DNA of 64,000 nucleotides from Pseudomonas sp. SORT22 (GTDB lineage Bacteria; Pseudomonadota; Gammaproteobacteria; Pseudomonadales; Pseudomonadaceae): NCBI RefSeq assembly GCF_018417635.1, contig NZ_CP071007.1:5456501-5520500 (forward strand), written 5' to 3'. A program made the translations under genes and the position numbers. The notes beneath the pieces are model-generated. The model had not been told where the DNA came from. It made no database searches and saw nothing but the letters and a program-made list of their open reading frames with translations. This document shows, in pieces, positions 1 through 9,144 of the stretch. Numbering within the stretch: the first letter of the stretch is position 1; each line of letters starts with the position of its first letter.

Positions 1-336
1 CACTGGCAAGTTGCTGCCGAGCAAGGCGATATAGATCGGCTTGAAGCGGTGCGCGATGCAGAAGCTGAACTGGCGGCTGGCGACGATCCGCCGCAAGGCG
101 CGGATCGCCCCCAGCTTAAGACCACGAATGGCCTTGGAGCTGAACTCGAGGAAGATCACCTCGTCCGAGGCGCAGCCGGCCGCGACCTGAGGGTCGGCAG
201 CGCCGGTCAGGAACACCGTCGTGACCTTGTAGCCGCTACCGTCGAACAGGCTGGCGTACTGGCGCGCACAGTCCAGGAACGGACCGTCATAACCATGACA
301 GAACTGCAGGACGCGTTTTTCAGCCCTGGACGTCAT
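1..336 (-). CDS. wapH: Glycosyltransferase (LPS core, WapH-like), N-terminal part only
   Basis: The reading frame is open from an ATG at 336 to the window edge, so only the first 112 residues are present. The N-terminus reads as a GT-B fold glycosyltransferase: a hydrophobic strand (RVLQFCHGYDGPF) followed by a segment suggesting a donor/acceptor domain start (FCIAHRFKPIYIALLGSN). The start lies inside the end of the upstream carbamoyltransferase gene, a 17-base overlap, so the two are probably translationally coupled. In P. aeruginosa the LPS-core genes wapO (carbamoyltransferase) and wapH (glucosyltransferase) sit in this order; the symbol rests on that synteny and on a partial sequence. 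Role inferred: adding a sugar to the outer core at the inner membrane. Confidence 0.7.
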   Translation of the reverse strand, partial: MTSRAEKRVLQFCHGYDGPFLDCARQYASLFDGSGYKVTTVFLTGAADPQVAAGCASDEVIFLEFSSKAIRGLKLGAIRALRRIVASRQFSFCIAHRFKPIYIALLGSNLPV

Positions 337-2077
337 AAGTGTCCGCGCCGTCCTTGACCACCAGGATGTCTTCCATGATCAGGTACTGCAGGTCCGAGCC
401 GAAGAACATGTTCAGCGCATCGGTCGGCGAGCAGATCATCGGCTCGCCACGACGGTTGAGCGAAGTATTCAGCGACACGCCGTTGCCGGTCAGGGTCTCC
501 AGCGCCTTCATCATGTCGTAGTAGCGCGGGTTGTACTCGCGCTTGAGCACCTGGGCGCGCGAGGTGCCGTCCTCGTGGACGACTTCCGGCACGCGGGTCT
601 TCCACTCTTCAGCCACTTCGAAGGTGAAGGTCATGAACGGCGCCGGGTGATCGATCTTGATCATCTGCGGCGCGACGGTGTCGAGCATCGACGGGCAGAA
701 AGGCCTCCAGCGCTCGCGGAACTTGATCTGGTGGTTGATGCGGTCGGCAACGCCTTCCACGCTCGGGCAACCGATGATCGAACGACCGCCGAGGGCACGC
801 GGGCCGAACTCCATGCGGCCCTGGAACCAGGCCACCGGGTTGCCGTCGACCATGATCTTGGCGATCTGCTCGGGCATGTTCTCCAGCTTGCGCCATTTTG
901 GCTGGCTCGGATGACGGGCACAGGCGGCGATCACGTCTTCGTTGGAGTACGCAGGGCCGAGGTAGACGTGTTCCATCTTCTCAACCGGTACACCACGGGC
1001 GTGGGACACATAAGCAGCAGCTCCGACCGCGGTGCCGGCGTCGCCGGAAGCCGGCTGGACGAACAGTTCCTTGAGGTCAGGGCGAGCAATGATCTTCTGG
1101 TTGAGCTTGACGTTAAGCGCGCAGCCGCCAGCGAAGGCCAGTTTGCCGGTCTCCTTGAGGATGTCGCCCAGGTAGTGGTCGATCATCTGCAGGGCGAGCT
1201 TCTCGAACAGCGCCTGCATGCTCGCGGCGTAGTGGATGTACGGCTCGTCGGCGATGTCGCCTTCGCGTTTCGGGCCCAGCCACTCGATCAGTTTTGGCGA
1301 GAAGTAGAAACCCTTGCCCTTCTCTTTATAACGACGCAGGCCGATGACGTTGGCGTAGTCGGTGTTGATCACCAGCTCGCCGTTTTCGAACGAGGCCAGG
1401 CGCGAGAAATCGTACTTGCTGGCGTCGCCGTAAGGCGCCATGCCCATGACCTTGAACTCGCCATCGAGCATTTCGAAACCGAGGAACTCGGTGATCGCGC
1501 CGTACAGGCCACCGAGGGAGTCCGGATCGAAGAATTCCTTGATCTTGTGGATCTTGCCGTTTTCGCCGTAGCCAAAGAAGGTCGTGGCGTATTCGCCCTT
1601 ACCGTCGATACCGAGGATCGCGGTTTTCTCTTTGAAACCGGAGCAGTGGTAGGCACTGGAGGCGTGGGCCAGGTGGTGCTCGACCGGCTCGATCTTGACC
1701 TTTTTCGGGTCGAAGCCCAGTTGCTCCAGGCACCAGACGATCTTCTTGCGGTAACGCTTGTAGCGACGGTTGCCCATCAGGATCGCGTCAAGGGCGCGGT
1801 CCGGGGCGTACCAGTAACGCTTGGCGTAGTGCCAGCGAGCCTCGCCGAACAGGCTGATCGGGGCGAACGGAATCGCCACCACATCAACGTCGGACGGCTT
1901 GATACCGGCCTGTTCCAGGCAGAACTTCGCCGATTCGTAGGGCATGCGGTTCTTTGCATGTTTATCGCGCACGAAGCGCTCTTCTTCAGCGGCGGCAATC
2001 AGCTTGCCGTCGATGTACAGGGCCGCGGAAGGGTCATGACTAAGGGCGCCGGACAGGCCAAGAATCGTCAATGCCAA
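320..2077 (-). CDS. wapO: Carbamoyltransferase, NodU/WapO type (LPS inner-core heptose)
   Basis: Encodes 585 residues of the NodU/CmcH carbamoyltransferase family, which uses carbamoyl phosphate and ATP to carbamoylate a sugar hydroxyl. The N-terminal ASKHA-like domain begins TILGLSGALSHDPSAAL and carries the His metal-site motif HHLAHASSAYH. The C-terminal domain has GGCALNVKLNQKI and FGPRALGGRSI. A TTG start at 2077 is preferred because a GAAGAGG ribosome site sits 8 bases upstream; frames running further upstream add an implausible leader. It precedes and overlaps the glycosyltransferase gene. In P. aeruginosa the equivalent enzyme carbamoylates heptose II of the LPS inner core, which is the most likely role here. 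No catalytic residue appears missing. Confidence 0.85.
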   Translation of the reverse strand: MALTILGLSGALSHDPSAALYIDGKLIAAAEEERFVRDKHAKNRMPYESAKFCLEQAGIKPSDVDVVAIPFAPISLFGEARWHYAKRYWYAPDRALDAILMGNRRYKRYRKKIVWCLEQLGFDPKKVKIEPVEHHLAHASSAYHCSGFKEKTAILGIDGKGEYATTFFGYGENGKIHKIKEFFDPDSLGGLYGAITEFLGFEMLDGEFKVMGMAPYGDASKYDFSRLASFENGELVINTDYANVIGLRRYKEKGKGFYFSPKLIEWLGPKREGDIADEPYIHYAASMQALFEKLALQMIDHYLGDILKETGKLAFAGGCALNVKLNQKIIARPDLKELFVQPASGDAGTAVGAAAYVSHARGVPVEKMEHVYLGPAYSNEDVIAACARHPSQPKWRKLENMPEQIAKIMVDGNPVAWFQGRMEFGPRALGGRSIIGCPSVEGVADRINHQIKFRERWRPFCPSMLDTVAPQMIKIDHPAPFMTFTFEVAEEWKTRVPEVVHEDGTSRAQVLKREYNPRYYDMMKALETLTGNGVSLNTSLNRRGEPMICSPTDALNMFFGSDLQYLIMEDILVVKDGADTYDVQG

Positions 2078-2181
2078 GGGTCTAGCCTCTTCAATCTGTA
2101 TATATGCGCGCTGGCACGTGGGCCGAGCGGCAGCCAAAGAGCGGGATTATAACGCAAAGTGTGGGAGCGGGCTTGCCGCGC

Positions 2182-3018
2182 TTATTCGGCGATCAGCCAA
2201 TCCATCCGCCAGCTGCCCTGAGTCTGCGCCAGCACCTGCGACAGCCATGGCAACAGCGTGCGCAGTTCTTCTTCCAGGCCCCATGGCGGGTTGGCGATGG
2301 CCAGGCCCGAGCCGTTGAGGCCCTGCGGGCTGTCCTGCGGGTGCACATACAGCTCGACCCGCAGCAGTTTAGGCGCGCCGGTGCTGGTCAGGTCCTGGTA
2401 GAAGCGCACCAGCTGGCGCTGGTCCTTGATCGGGTACCAGATGGCCGCGACAGTCTGGCGCATGCGACTGATGGTCTCTTTCATCGCCTGGGTGCAACGC
2501 TTGAGCTCGTCGGCCTGCTCGAACGGCGGGTCGATGAGCATCACCGCACGCTTTTCCTGCACCGGCAGCAAGGCCCGCGGCACATGCCAGCCCTCGCCCA
2601 GGTGCACGGCAACGCGCGGGTCCTTCTTCATGTTGTCTTTGAGCAGGCGACCGTCTTCGGGGTGTTTCTCGTTAAGCAGCACGCGATCTTGCTGACGGGC
2701 CAGGCGTCGGGCCAGTTCCGGGGAGCCCGGGTAATAGCGCAGCTCGCCATCGGGGTTCATCTTGCGCAGGATGCGCAGGTAGTCCGCGGTGATTTCCGGC
2801 AGGTCGTCGCGCCCCCAGAGGCGGCCGATACCTTCCAGCCACTCGCCGGTACGTGTCGCCTGATCGCCCTGCAGGTCGTAAAGACCCAAGCCTGCGTGGG
2901 TGTCGAGGTAGGCAAACGGCTGCTCCTTGCGCGACATCAAGGCGATGAGGCGGGTCAGCACAAGGTGTTTGAAGACGTCGGCGTGGTTGCCGGCGTGGAA
3001 GGCGTGACGATAGTTCAT
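2182..3018 (-). CDS. rlmJ: 23S rRNA (adenine2030-N6)-methyltransferase RlmJ
   Basis: 278 residues, full length for RlmJ, which methylates A2030 of 23S rRNA with SAM in the cytoplasm. The N-terminus MNYRHAFHAGNHADVFKHL is the family signature. The N6-adenine methyltransferase motif IV appears as DPPFE (MLIDPPFEQADE), and the SAM-binding region follows LDTHAGLGLYDL. It stands alone on the minus strand between a half-REP copy (about 2159-2180) and the REP cluster before putP. Nothing unusual was seen. Start is ATG with a GGAG-like site (caggagttgcc region) just upstream. Confidence 0.95.
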   Translation of the reverse strand: MNYRHAFHAGNHADVFKHLVLTRLIALMSRKEQPFAYLDTHAGLGLYDLQGDQATRTGEWLEGIGRLWGRDDLPEITADYLRILRKMNPDGELRYYPGSPELARRLARQQDRVLLNEKHPEDGRLLKDNMKKDPRVAVHLGEGWHVPRALLPVQEKRAVMLIDPPFEQADELKRCTQAMKETISRMRQTVAAIWYPIKDQRQLVRFYQDLTSTGAPKLLRVELYVHPQDSPQGLNGSGLAIANPPWGLEEELRTLLPWLSQVLAQTQGSWRMDWLIAE

Positions 3019-3079
3019 GGCAACTCCTGCAAGACCGCGCAGTTTACCTTGTCATGCACAACAGGGGGAGCGGCGATGC

Positions 3080-3240
3080 GCAGATGCGGCTTGACCCGCG
3101 ATGTCAGCCATCGCGGGTCAAGCCCAGTGGGAGCGGGCTTGCCCCGCGATGAGACCAATGCCGCCAGCCCACCTGCTGCTACCTGAATTGCGACCGCTTC
3201 GCGCTCGATCGCGGGACAAGGCCCGCTCCCACAAGACTCT
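3080..3240. repeat. REP cluster between rlmJ and putP
   Basis: Three copies of the Pseudomonas REP motif lie together. Bases 3088-3103 and 3109-3124 form an inverted pair (GGCTTGACCCGCGATG and its complement, loop TCAGC). A further copy at 3127-3150 (GAGCGGGCTTGCCCCGCGAT) faces an inverted copy at 3207-3234. The pairs can form stem-loops. Here they lie upstream of rlmJ and downstream of putP, both transcribed leftward, so they may contribute to ending putP transcription. The rest of 3019-3280 shows no gene. Confidence 0.8.
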
Positions 3241-3280
3241 TGCGAGGCCGGGCCGTGGTCAGGCGAAGCTCAACAGTCGA

Positions 3281-4765
3281 TCAATGACCGGCCTTGAACG
3301 CCTCGTCGGCGGCTTCGAAGCGCGAAACCATCGCCTTCGACGGGCTGCCGGCCCGGCTGACGAAGTAGATCGCCAGGGCGCCGAGGATGAAGCCCGGGAT
3401 GATTTCGTACAGGCCCCAGATGGAGAAGTGCTTCCACACCACCACGGTGATCGCACCGACCAGGATACCGGCCAGTGCGCCGTCACGGGTCATGCCTTTC
3501 CACAGTACCGAGATCAGTACCACCGGACCGAAGGCAGCACCGAAGCCGGCCCAGGCGTAGCTGACCAGGCCCAGCACGCGGTTCTCAGGGTTGGAGGCGA
3601 TCAGGATGGCGACCACGGCCACCAGCAGCACCATGGCGCGACCGACCCAGACCAGCTCCAGCTGCGAGGCACCCTTGCGCAGGAAGGTCTTGTAGAAGTC
3701 TTCGGTCAGGGCACTGGAGCACACCAGCAGCTGGCAGCTCAGGGTACTCATGACAGCCGCCAGGATGGCCGACAGCAGGACACCGGCAATCCATGGGTTG
3801 AAGAGGATCTTGGCCAGCTCGATGAACACACGCTCGTGGTTCTCGGTGACCGGGCCTGCGACTTCAGGGTGCGCCGAGAAGTAGGCGATACCGAAGAAGC
3901 CCACAGCGCAAGTACCGACCAGGCAGAGGATCATCCAGGTCATGGAGATGCGACGGGCCTTGGCGATCGACTTGACCGAGTCAGCGGCCATGAAGCGCGC
4001 CAGGATGTGCGGCTGTCCGAAGTAGCCCAGACCCCAGCCCATCAGCGAGATAATGCCGATGAAAGTGGTGCCCTTGAGCATGTCGAAGTTGCCCGCGTCC
4101 TTCAGCTCGATGGCAGCGAAGGTGGTGTCAAGACCGCCGGTTGCGATCAACACGATAACCGGGGTCAGGATCAGGGCGAAGATCATCAGCGTAGCCTGGA
4201 CGGTGTCGGTCCAGCTCACTGCCAGGAAACCACCAACGAAGGTGTAGGCAATGGTTGCCGCCGCACCAGCCCACAGCGCTGTCTCGTAGGACATGCCGAA
4301 GGTGCTTTCGAACAGACGGGCGCCGGCAACGATGCCGGAGGCGCAATAGATGGTGAAGAACACCAGGATCACCACGGCGGAGATGATCCGCAGCAGCCCG
4401 CTGTTATCTTCGAAGCGGCTGGAGAAGTAATCCGGCAGGGTCAGCGCATCACCGTTGTGCTCGGTCTGCACCCGCAGGCGGCCGGCAACAAACAGCCAGT
4501 TCAGATAGGCACCGATGATCAGGCCGATGGCGATCCAGCTTTCCGACAGGCCCGACATGTAGATAGCGCCCGGCAGGCCCATCAACAGCCAGCCACTCAT
4601 GTCCGAAGCACCGGCCGAAAGCGCGGTAACCACGCTGCCGAGGCTGCGACCGCCAAGAATATAGTCGGAAAGGTTGTTGGTAGAGCGATAGGCCATGAAG
4701 CCGATCAGCACCATTGCCGCGATATAGATCACGAACGTGATCAAGGTTGGATTGCTTACACTCAT
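3281..4765 (-). CDS. putP: Sodium/proline symporter PutP
   Basis: 494 residues of the SSS (solute:sodium symporter) family with about 13 membrane segments. It imports L-proline with Na+ across the inner membrane to feed PutA. The start MSVSNPTLITFVIYIAAMVL is at ATG 4765, and TM1 is followed by the family motif SDYILGGRSLG. The segments GASDMSGWLLMGLPGA and SWTDTVQA match conserved SSS regions. An open frame runs upstream to 4933 but that leader lies in the control region with the GTTGCA boxes, so it is rejected. putP is divergent from putA, and the shared intergenic array of PutA-type boxes suggests proline-responsive repression by PutA. Confidence 0.95.
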   Translation of the reverse strand: MSVSNPTLITFVIYIAAMVLIGFMAYRSTNNLSDYILGGRSLGSVVTALSAGASDMSGWLLMGLPGAIYMSGLSESWIAIGLIIGAYLNWLFVAGRLRVQTEHNGDALTLPDYFSSRFEDNSGLLRIISAVVILVFFTIYCASGIVAGARLFESTFGMSYETALWAGAAATIAYTFVGGFLAVSWTDTVQATLMIFALILTPVIVLIATGGLDTTFAAIELKDAGNFDMLKGTTFIGIISLMGWGLGYFGQPHILARFMAADSVKSIAKARRISMTWMILCLVGTCAVGFFGIAYFSAHPEVAGPVTENHERVFIELAKILFNPWIAGVLLSAILAAVMSTLSCQLLVCSSALTEDFYKTFLRKGASQLELVWVGRAMVLLVAVVAILIASNPENRVLGLVSYAWAGFGAAFGPVVLISVLWKGMTRDGALAGILVGAITVVVWKHFSIWGLYEIIPGFILGALAIYFVSRAGSPSKAMVSRFEAADEAFKAGH

Positions 4766-4810
4766 TGTTGCGCCCTGGCGTTTGTTTTTATGTAGCGACA
4801 GCCTCGAAGA

Positions 4811-5047
4811 GGTTGCACCCAGGCCGCGAATCCTATGCAACAACGCAAAGAGGGTGCAACCTGTTTTTACAATCAAGTTGCACCTCGTCGGAAATTTTGC
4901 GTAACAGCAGGTTTTTGCTCCCTTTTGGAGCAAGAAGACCTGTTTTCAGAAGAAAATGCACCACAAACAGCCATTTTTGCTGTGTGGTTTTACCCTCCGG
5001 ACGAGTAGCACTTTTTTCCTGCATATTTTGGGTTGCACTAGGTTGCA
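4811..5047. promoter_or_regulatory. putP-putA control region with six GTTGCA boxes (candidate PutA operators)
   Basis: The 352-bp divergent region 4766-5117 contains no gene. It has six copies of GTTGCA, the core recognised by the E. coli PutA ribbon-helix-helix domain: 4812-4817 (+), 4836-4841 (-), 4855-4860 (-), 4877-4882 (+), 5032-5037 (+) and 5042-5047 (+). Three sit in the exact ten-base form GGTTGCACCC (4811-4820, 5041-5050, and reversed at 4852-4861). Four lie near putP and two lie tandem, ten bases apart, about 70 bases before putA. The middle part is AT-rich and could hold the promoters. The binding function is inferred from the known consensus and the RHH domain in the adjacent PutA. 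Confidence 0.75.
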
Positions 5048-5117
5048 CCCAAAATCGCGCACGGCTAATCTTGGCGCCAGCTTAAGCCACAGCCTGTGGC
5101 AATAATGAGGATAAGAA

Positions 5118-8100
5118 ATGGCGACGACCACCCTTGGGGTCAAACTCGACGACCCTACCCGTGAGCGACTCAAAGCAGCTGCGACCTCTATCGATCGCAC
5201 GCCGCACTGGTTGATCAAACAAGCGATCTTCAATTACCTGGAGAAGCTCGAGGGTGGCGCCACCCTGACCGAACTCAACGGTCAGCCCGGCATTCATGCC
5301 GACGATGCCGGTGAAGTACAGGCCGACCACGCCCACCAATGCTTCCTAGAATTTGCCGAAAGCATCCTGCCGCAGTCGGTCTTGCGCTCGGCCATCACCG
5401 CCGCCTACCGCCGCCCTGAGCCGGAAGTGGTACCGATGCTGCTGGAGCAGGCGCGCCTGCCGGCCGCCATGGCCGAAGCCACCAACAAGCTGGCCGCCGG
5501 CATCGCCGAAAAACTGCGTAACCAGAAGAGCGCTGGCGGCCGTGCCGGCATCGTTCAGGGCCTGCTGCAGGAATTCTCCCTGTCGTCGCAGGAAGGCGTG
5601 GCGCTGATGTGCCTGGCCGAAGCCCTGCTGCGCATCCCCGACAAAGGCACCCGCGACGCCCTGATCCGCGACAAGATCAGCACCGGCAACTGGCAGCCGC
5701 ACCTGGGCAATAGCCCGTCGCTGTTCGTCAACGCCGCCACCTGGGGCTTGCTACTGACCGGCAAACTGGTCTCGACCCACAACGAATCCGGCCTCACCTC
5801 TTCGCTCAGCCGCATCATCGGCAAGAGCGGCGAGCCGATGATCCGCAAGGGCGTCGACATGGCCATGCGCCTGATGGGCGAGCAGTTCGTGACCGGCGAA
5901 ACCATCGCCGAAGCCCTGGCCAACGCCAGCAAGTTCGAAGCCAAAGGCTTCCGTTATTCCTACGACATGCTCGGCGAAGCGGCGCTGACCGAACATGACG
6001 CGCAGAAATACCTGGCGTCCTACGAGCAGGCTATCCATTCGATCGGCAAGGCTTCCCACGGTCGCGGCATCTATGAAGGCCCGGGCATCTCGATCAAGCT
6101 CTCGGCCCTGCACCCACGCTACAGCCGCGCCCAGTACGAGCGCGTCATGGACGAGCTGTACCCGCGCCTGCTGTCGCTGACCCTGCTGGCCAAGCAATAC
6201 GACATCGGCCTGAACATCGACGCCGAGGAAGCCGACCGCCTGGAGCTGTCCCTGGACCTGCTCGAGCGCCTGTGCTTCGAGCCGCAACTGACCGGCTGGA
6301 ACGGTATCGGTTTCGTCATCCAGGCCTACCAGAAGCGCTGCCCGTATGTGATCGACTACGTCATCGACCTGGCCCGCCGCAGCCGCCATCGCCTGATGAT
6401 CCGCCTGGTAAAAGGTGCTTACTGGGACAGCGAGATCAAGCGCGCCCAGGTCGAAGGCCTGGAAGGCTACCCGGTGTATACCCGCAAGGTGTACACCGAC
6501 GTTTCCTACATTGCTTGTGCACGCAAACTGCTGTCGGTGCCGGAAGTCATCTACCCGCAGTTCGCCACCCACAACGCACACACCCTGTCGGCCATCTACC
6601 ATATCGCCGGCCAGAACTATTACCCGGGCCAGTACGAATTCCAGTGCCTGCACGGTATGGGCGAGCCGCTGTACGAGCAGGTTGTCGGCAAGGTCGCCGA
6701 TGGCAAGCTGAACCGTCCGTGCCGCGTGTATGCCCCGGTCGGTACCCACGAAACCCTGCTGGCCTACCTGGTTCGCCGCCTGCTGGAAAACGGCGCCAAC
6801 ACCTCGTTCGTCAACCGTATTGCCGACCAGTCGATCTCGATCCAGGAACTGGTCGCCGACCCGGTCGCCACCATCGAACAGATGGCTACCCAGGAAGGCA
6901 ATACCGGCCTGCCGCACCCGCGCATTCCGCTGCCGCGTGACCTGTATGGCACCGAGCGGGCCAACTCCGCCGGTATCGACCTGGCCAACGAACACCGCCT
7001 GGCTTCGCTGTCCTGCGCCCTGCTGGCCAGCGCCCACAACGACTGGAAAGCCGCGCCGATGCTCGCTTGCGCTTCCAGCAACGAAGCGGCGGCGCCGGTG
7101 CTGAACCCGGCTGACCTGCGCGATGTGGTGGGTCATGTCCAGGAAGCCAACGTCACTGACGTCGACAACGCCATCCAGTGCGCGCTCAATGCCGCGCCGA
7201 TCTGGCAGGCCACCCCGCCGGCCGAACGCGCCGCGATCCTGGAGCGTGCCGCCGACCTGATGGAAGCCGAGATCCAGCCGCTGATGGGCCTGCTCGCCCG
7301 CGAAGCCGGCAAGACCTTCGCCAACGCCATCGCCGAAGTGCGTGAAGCCGTCGACTTCCTGCGTTACTACGCCGTCCAGGCGCGCAACGATTTCAGCAAC
7401 GACGCTCACCGCCCGCTGGGTCCGGTAGTGTGCATCAGCCCATGGAACTTCCCCCTGGCGATCTTCAGTGGCCAGGTTGCCGCGGCACTTGCCGCCGGTA
7501 ACCCGGTGCTGGCCAAGCCGGCCGAACAGACCCCGCTGGTTGCCGCCCAGGCCGTGCGCCTGCTGCTCGAAGCCGGTATCCCCGAAGGCGTAGTGCAACT
7601 GCTGCCGGGCCGCGGCGAAACCGTCGGCGCCCGCCTGGTCGGTGACGATCGGGTCAAAGGCGTGATGTTCACCGGCTCTACCGAAGTCGCCCGCCTACTG
7701 CAACGCAACATCGCCGGCCGCCTGGATGCCCAGGGCCGTCCGATCCCGCTGATCGCCGAAACCGGCGGCCAGAACGCGATGATCGTCGACTCCTCGGCGC
7801 TCACCGAACAGGTGGTCATCGACGTCGTATCTTCTGCCTTCGACAGCGCTGGCCAGCGTTGCTCGGCCCTGCGCGTACTGTGCCTGCAGGAAGATTCTGC
7901 CGACCGCGTCATCGAAATGCTCAAGGGCGCCATGGCAGAAAGCCGCCTGGGCAACCCCGAGCGCCTGGCCGTGGACATTGGCCCGGTGATCGACGCCGAA
8001 GCCAAGGCCGGTATCGAGAAGCACATCCAGGGTATGCGCGACAAAGGCCGTACCGTGTACCAGATGGCAATCGCCGATGGTGAAGAGATCAAGCGCGGCA

Positions 8101-9071
8101 CTTTCGTGATGCCAACCTTGATAGAACTGGAAAGCTTCGACGAACTGCAGCGCGAGATCTTCGGCCCGGTACTGCACGTGGTGCGCTACAACCGCAAGAA
8201 CCTCGACCAGTTGATCGAGCAGATCAACGCCTCCGGCTACGGCCTGACCCTGGGTGTCCACACCCGGATCGACGAAACCATTGCCAAGGTCATCGACAAC
8301 GTCAATGCCGGTAACGTCTACGTCAACCGCAACATCGTCGGCGCCGTGGTCGGCGTGCAGCCATTCGGCGGTGAAGGCCTGTCCGGTACCGGCCCGAAAG
8401 CCGGTGGCCCGCTGTACCTGTACCGCCTGCTGTCGACCCGCCCGGCGGGCGCCATCGAGCAGTCGTTCCAGCGCACCGACGGCGAAAACGCCCCGGACAC
8501 CCGCCTGCGCGACAGCCTGAGCAAACCGCTGCAAGCCCTCAAAGCCTGGGCGGCGAGCAATCAGCTGAACGACCTGAGCGGCCTGTGCGAGCAGTTCGCC
8601 CAGCAATCGCAAAGCGGTATCAGCCGCCTGCTGGCGGGCCCGACCGGCGAGCGCAACAGCTACACCATCCTGCCGCGCGAGCACGTGCTGTGCCTGGCCG
8701 AGGTCGAAGCTGACCTGCTGACCCAACTGGCGGCGGTACTGGCCGTGGGCAGCTCGGCGGTGTGGCCGGAAGGCGAGCTGAGCAAGACCCTGCGCAATCG
8801 CCTGCCGAAGGAAGTGCAAGCGCGCATCCAACTGGTGGCCGACTGGAACAAGGATGACGTGGTATTCGACGCCGTCCTCCACCATGGCGACTCCGACCAA
8901 CTGCGCGCCGTGTGCGAGCAGGTGGCCAAGCGCGCCGGTGCCATCGTCGGTGTTCACGGCCTGTCGTCGGGTGAAACCGCGATTGCCCTGGAGCGCCTGG
9001 TGATCGAGCGCGCACTGAGCGTCAACACTGCTGCTGCCGGTGGTAACGCGAGCCTGATGACTATCGGCTGA
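5118..9071 (+). CDS. putA: Trifunctional PutA: proline dehydrogenase, P5C dehydrogenase and repressor
   Basis: 1317 residues. It oxidises proline to glutamate in two steps (FAD-dependent, then NAD-dependent) and in its apo state represses put genes. Domains in order: ribbon-helix-helix DNA-binding (about 1-45, MATTTLGVKLDDPTRERL); proline dehydrogenase (about 240-570, with SIKLSALHPRYSRA and RLVKGAYWD); aldehyde dehydrogenase (about 640-1110) with the active-site glutamate at 881 (AETGGQ) and nucleophile Cys915 (AGQRCSALR); and a C-terminal domain ending about 1310. The ATG at 5118 follows GAGGATAAGAA. The RHH domain makes this the trifunctional type, consistent with the GTTGCA boxes upstream. 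A perfect REP stem-loop follows the gene. Confidence 0.97.
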   Translation: MATTTLGVKLDDPTRERLKAAATSIDRTPHWLIKQAIFNYLEKLEGGATLTELNGQPGIHADDAGEVQADHAHQCFLEFAESILPQSVLRSAITAAYRRPEPEVVPMLLEQARLPAAMAEATNKLAAGIAEKLRNQKSAGGRAGIVQGLLQEFSLSSQEGVALMCLAEALLRIPDKGTRDALIRDKISTGNWQPHLGNSPSLFVNAATWGLLLTGKLVSTHNESGLTSSLSRIIGKSGEPMIRKGVDMAMRLMGEQFVTGETIAEALANASKFEAKGFRYSYDMLGEAALTEHDAQKYLASYEQAIHSIGKASHGRGIYEGPGISIKLSALHPRYSRAQYERVMDELYPRLLSLTLLAKQYDIGLNIDAEEADRLELSLDLLERLCFEPQLTGWNGIGFVIQAYQKRCPYVIDYVIDLARRSRHRLMIRLVKGAYWDSEIKRAQVEGLEGYPVYTRKVYTDVSYIACARKLLSVPEVIYPQFATHNAHTLSAIYHIAGQNYYPGQYEFQCLHGMGEPLYEQVVGKVADGKLNRPCRVYAPVGTHETLLAYLVRRLLENGANTSFVNRIADQSISIQELVADPVATIEQMATQEGNTGLPHPRIPLPRDLYGTERANSAGIDLANEHRLASLSCALLASAHNDWKAAPMLACASSNEAAAPVLNPADLRDVVGHVQEANVTDVDNAIQCALNAAPIWQATPPAERAAILERAADLMEAEIQPLMGLLAREAGKTFANAIAEVREAVDFLRYYAVQARNDFSNDAHRPLGPVVCISPWNFPLAIFSGQVAAALAAGNPVLAKPAEQTPLVAAQAVRLLLEAGIPEGVVQLLPGRGETVGARLVGDDRVKGVMFTGSTEVARLLQRNIAGRLDAQGRPIPLIAETGGQNAMIVDSSALTEQVVIDVVSSAFDSAGQRCSALRVLCLQEDSADRVIEMLKGAMAESRLGNPERLAVDIGPVIDAEAKAGIEKHIQGMRDKGRTVYQMAIADGEEIKRGTFVMPTLIELESFDELQREIFGPVLHVVRYNRKNLDQLIEQINASGYGLTLGVHTRIDETIAKVIDNVNAGNVYVNRNIVGAVVGVQPFGGEGLSGTGPKAGGPLYLYRLLSTRPAGAIEQSFQRTDGENAPDTRLRDSLSKPLQALKAWAASNQLNDLSGLCEQFAQQSQSGISRLLAGPTGERNSYTILPREHVLCLAEVEADLLTQLAAVLAVGSSAVWPEGELSKTLRNRLPKEVQARIQLVADWNKDDVVFDAVLHHGDSDQLRAVCEQVAKRAGAIVGVHGLSSGETAIALERLVIERALSVNTAAAGGNASLMTIG

Positions 9072-9088
9072 TAGCCAGCAGCGTCTCT

Positions 9089-9139
9089 ATCGCGGGTCAA
9101 GCCCGCTCCTACAGCGTAGGAGCGGGCTTGACCCGCGAT
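9089..9139. repeat. Perfect REP inverted pair after putA
   Basis: Two REP copies form arms of 24 bases (9089-9112 and 9116-9139) that are exact complements, separated by the three bases AGC. The motif is ATCGCGGGTCAAGCCCGCTC. It lies between the convergent ends of putA and the unknown membrane gene, so it probably stabilises mRNA ends or blocks read-through in both directions. Confidence 0.9.
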
Positions 9140-9144
9140 GCTAT

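Noticed and set aside
49..357. 102-residue plus-strand frame at the left edge
   Set aside because: Antisense to the partial glycosyltransferase gene, whose frame is open and matches the family.
575..2152. 525-residue plus-strand frame opposite the carbamoyltransferase
   Set aside because: Antisense shadow; the minus-strand gene has all family motifs and a ribosome site, and the plus frame has none.
3101..4795. 564-residue plus-strand frame opposite putP
   Set aside because: Low-complexity Gln/Asp/His-rich shadow of a membrane protein gene.
5036..5117. Search for tRNA genes, CRISPR arrays or transposase remnants
   Set aside because: None seen in this or any other gap; the repeated boxes here are short regulatory sites and not array spacers.
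5751..7598. 615-residue minus-strand frame opposite putA
   Set aside because: Shadow of PutA, with composition typical of reversed high-GC codons and no motif.
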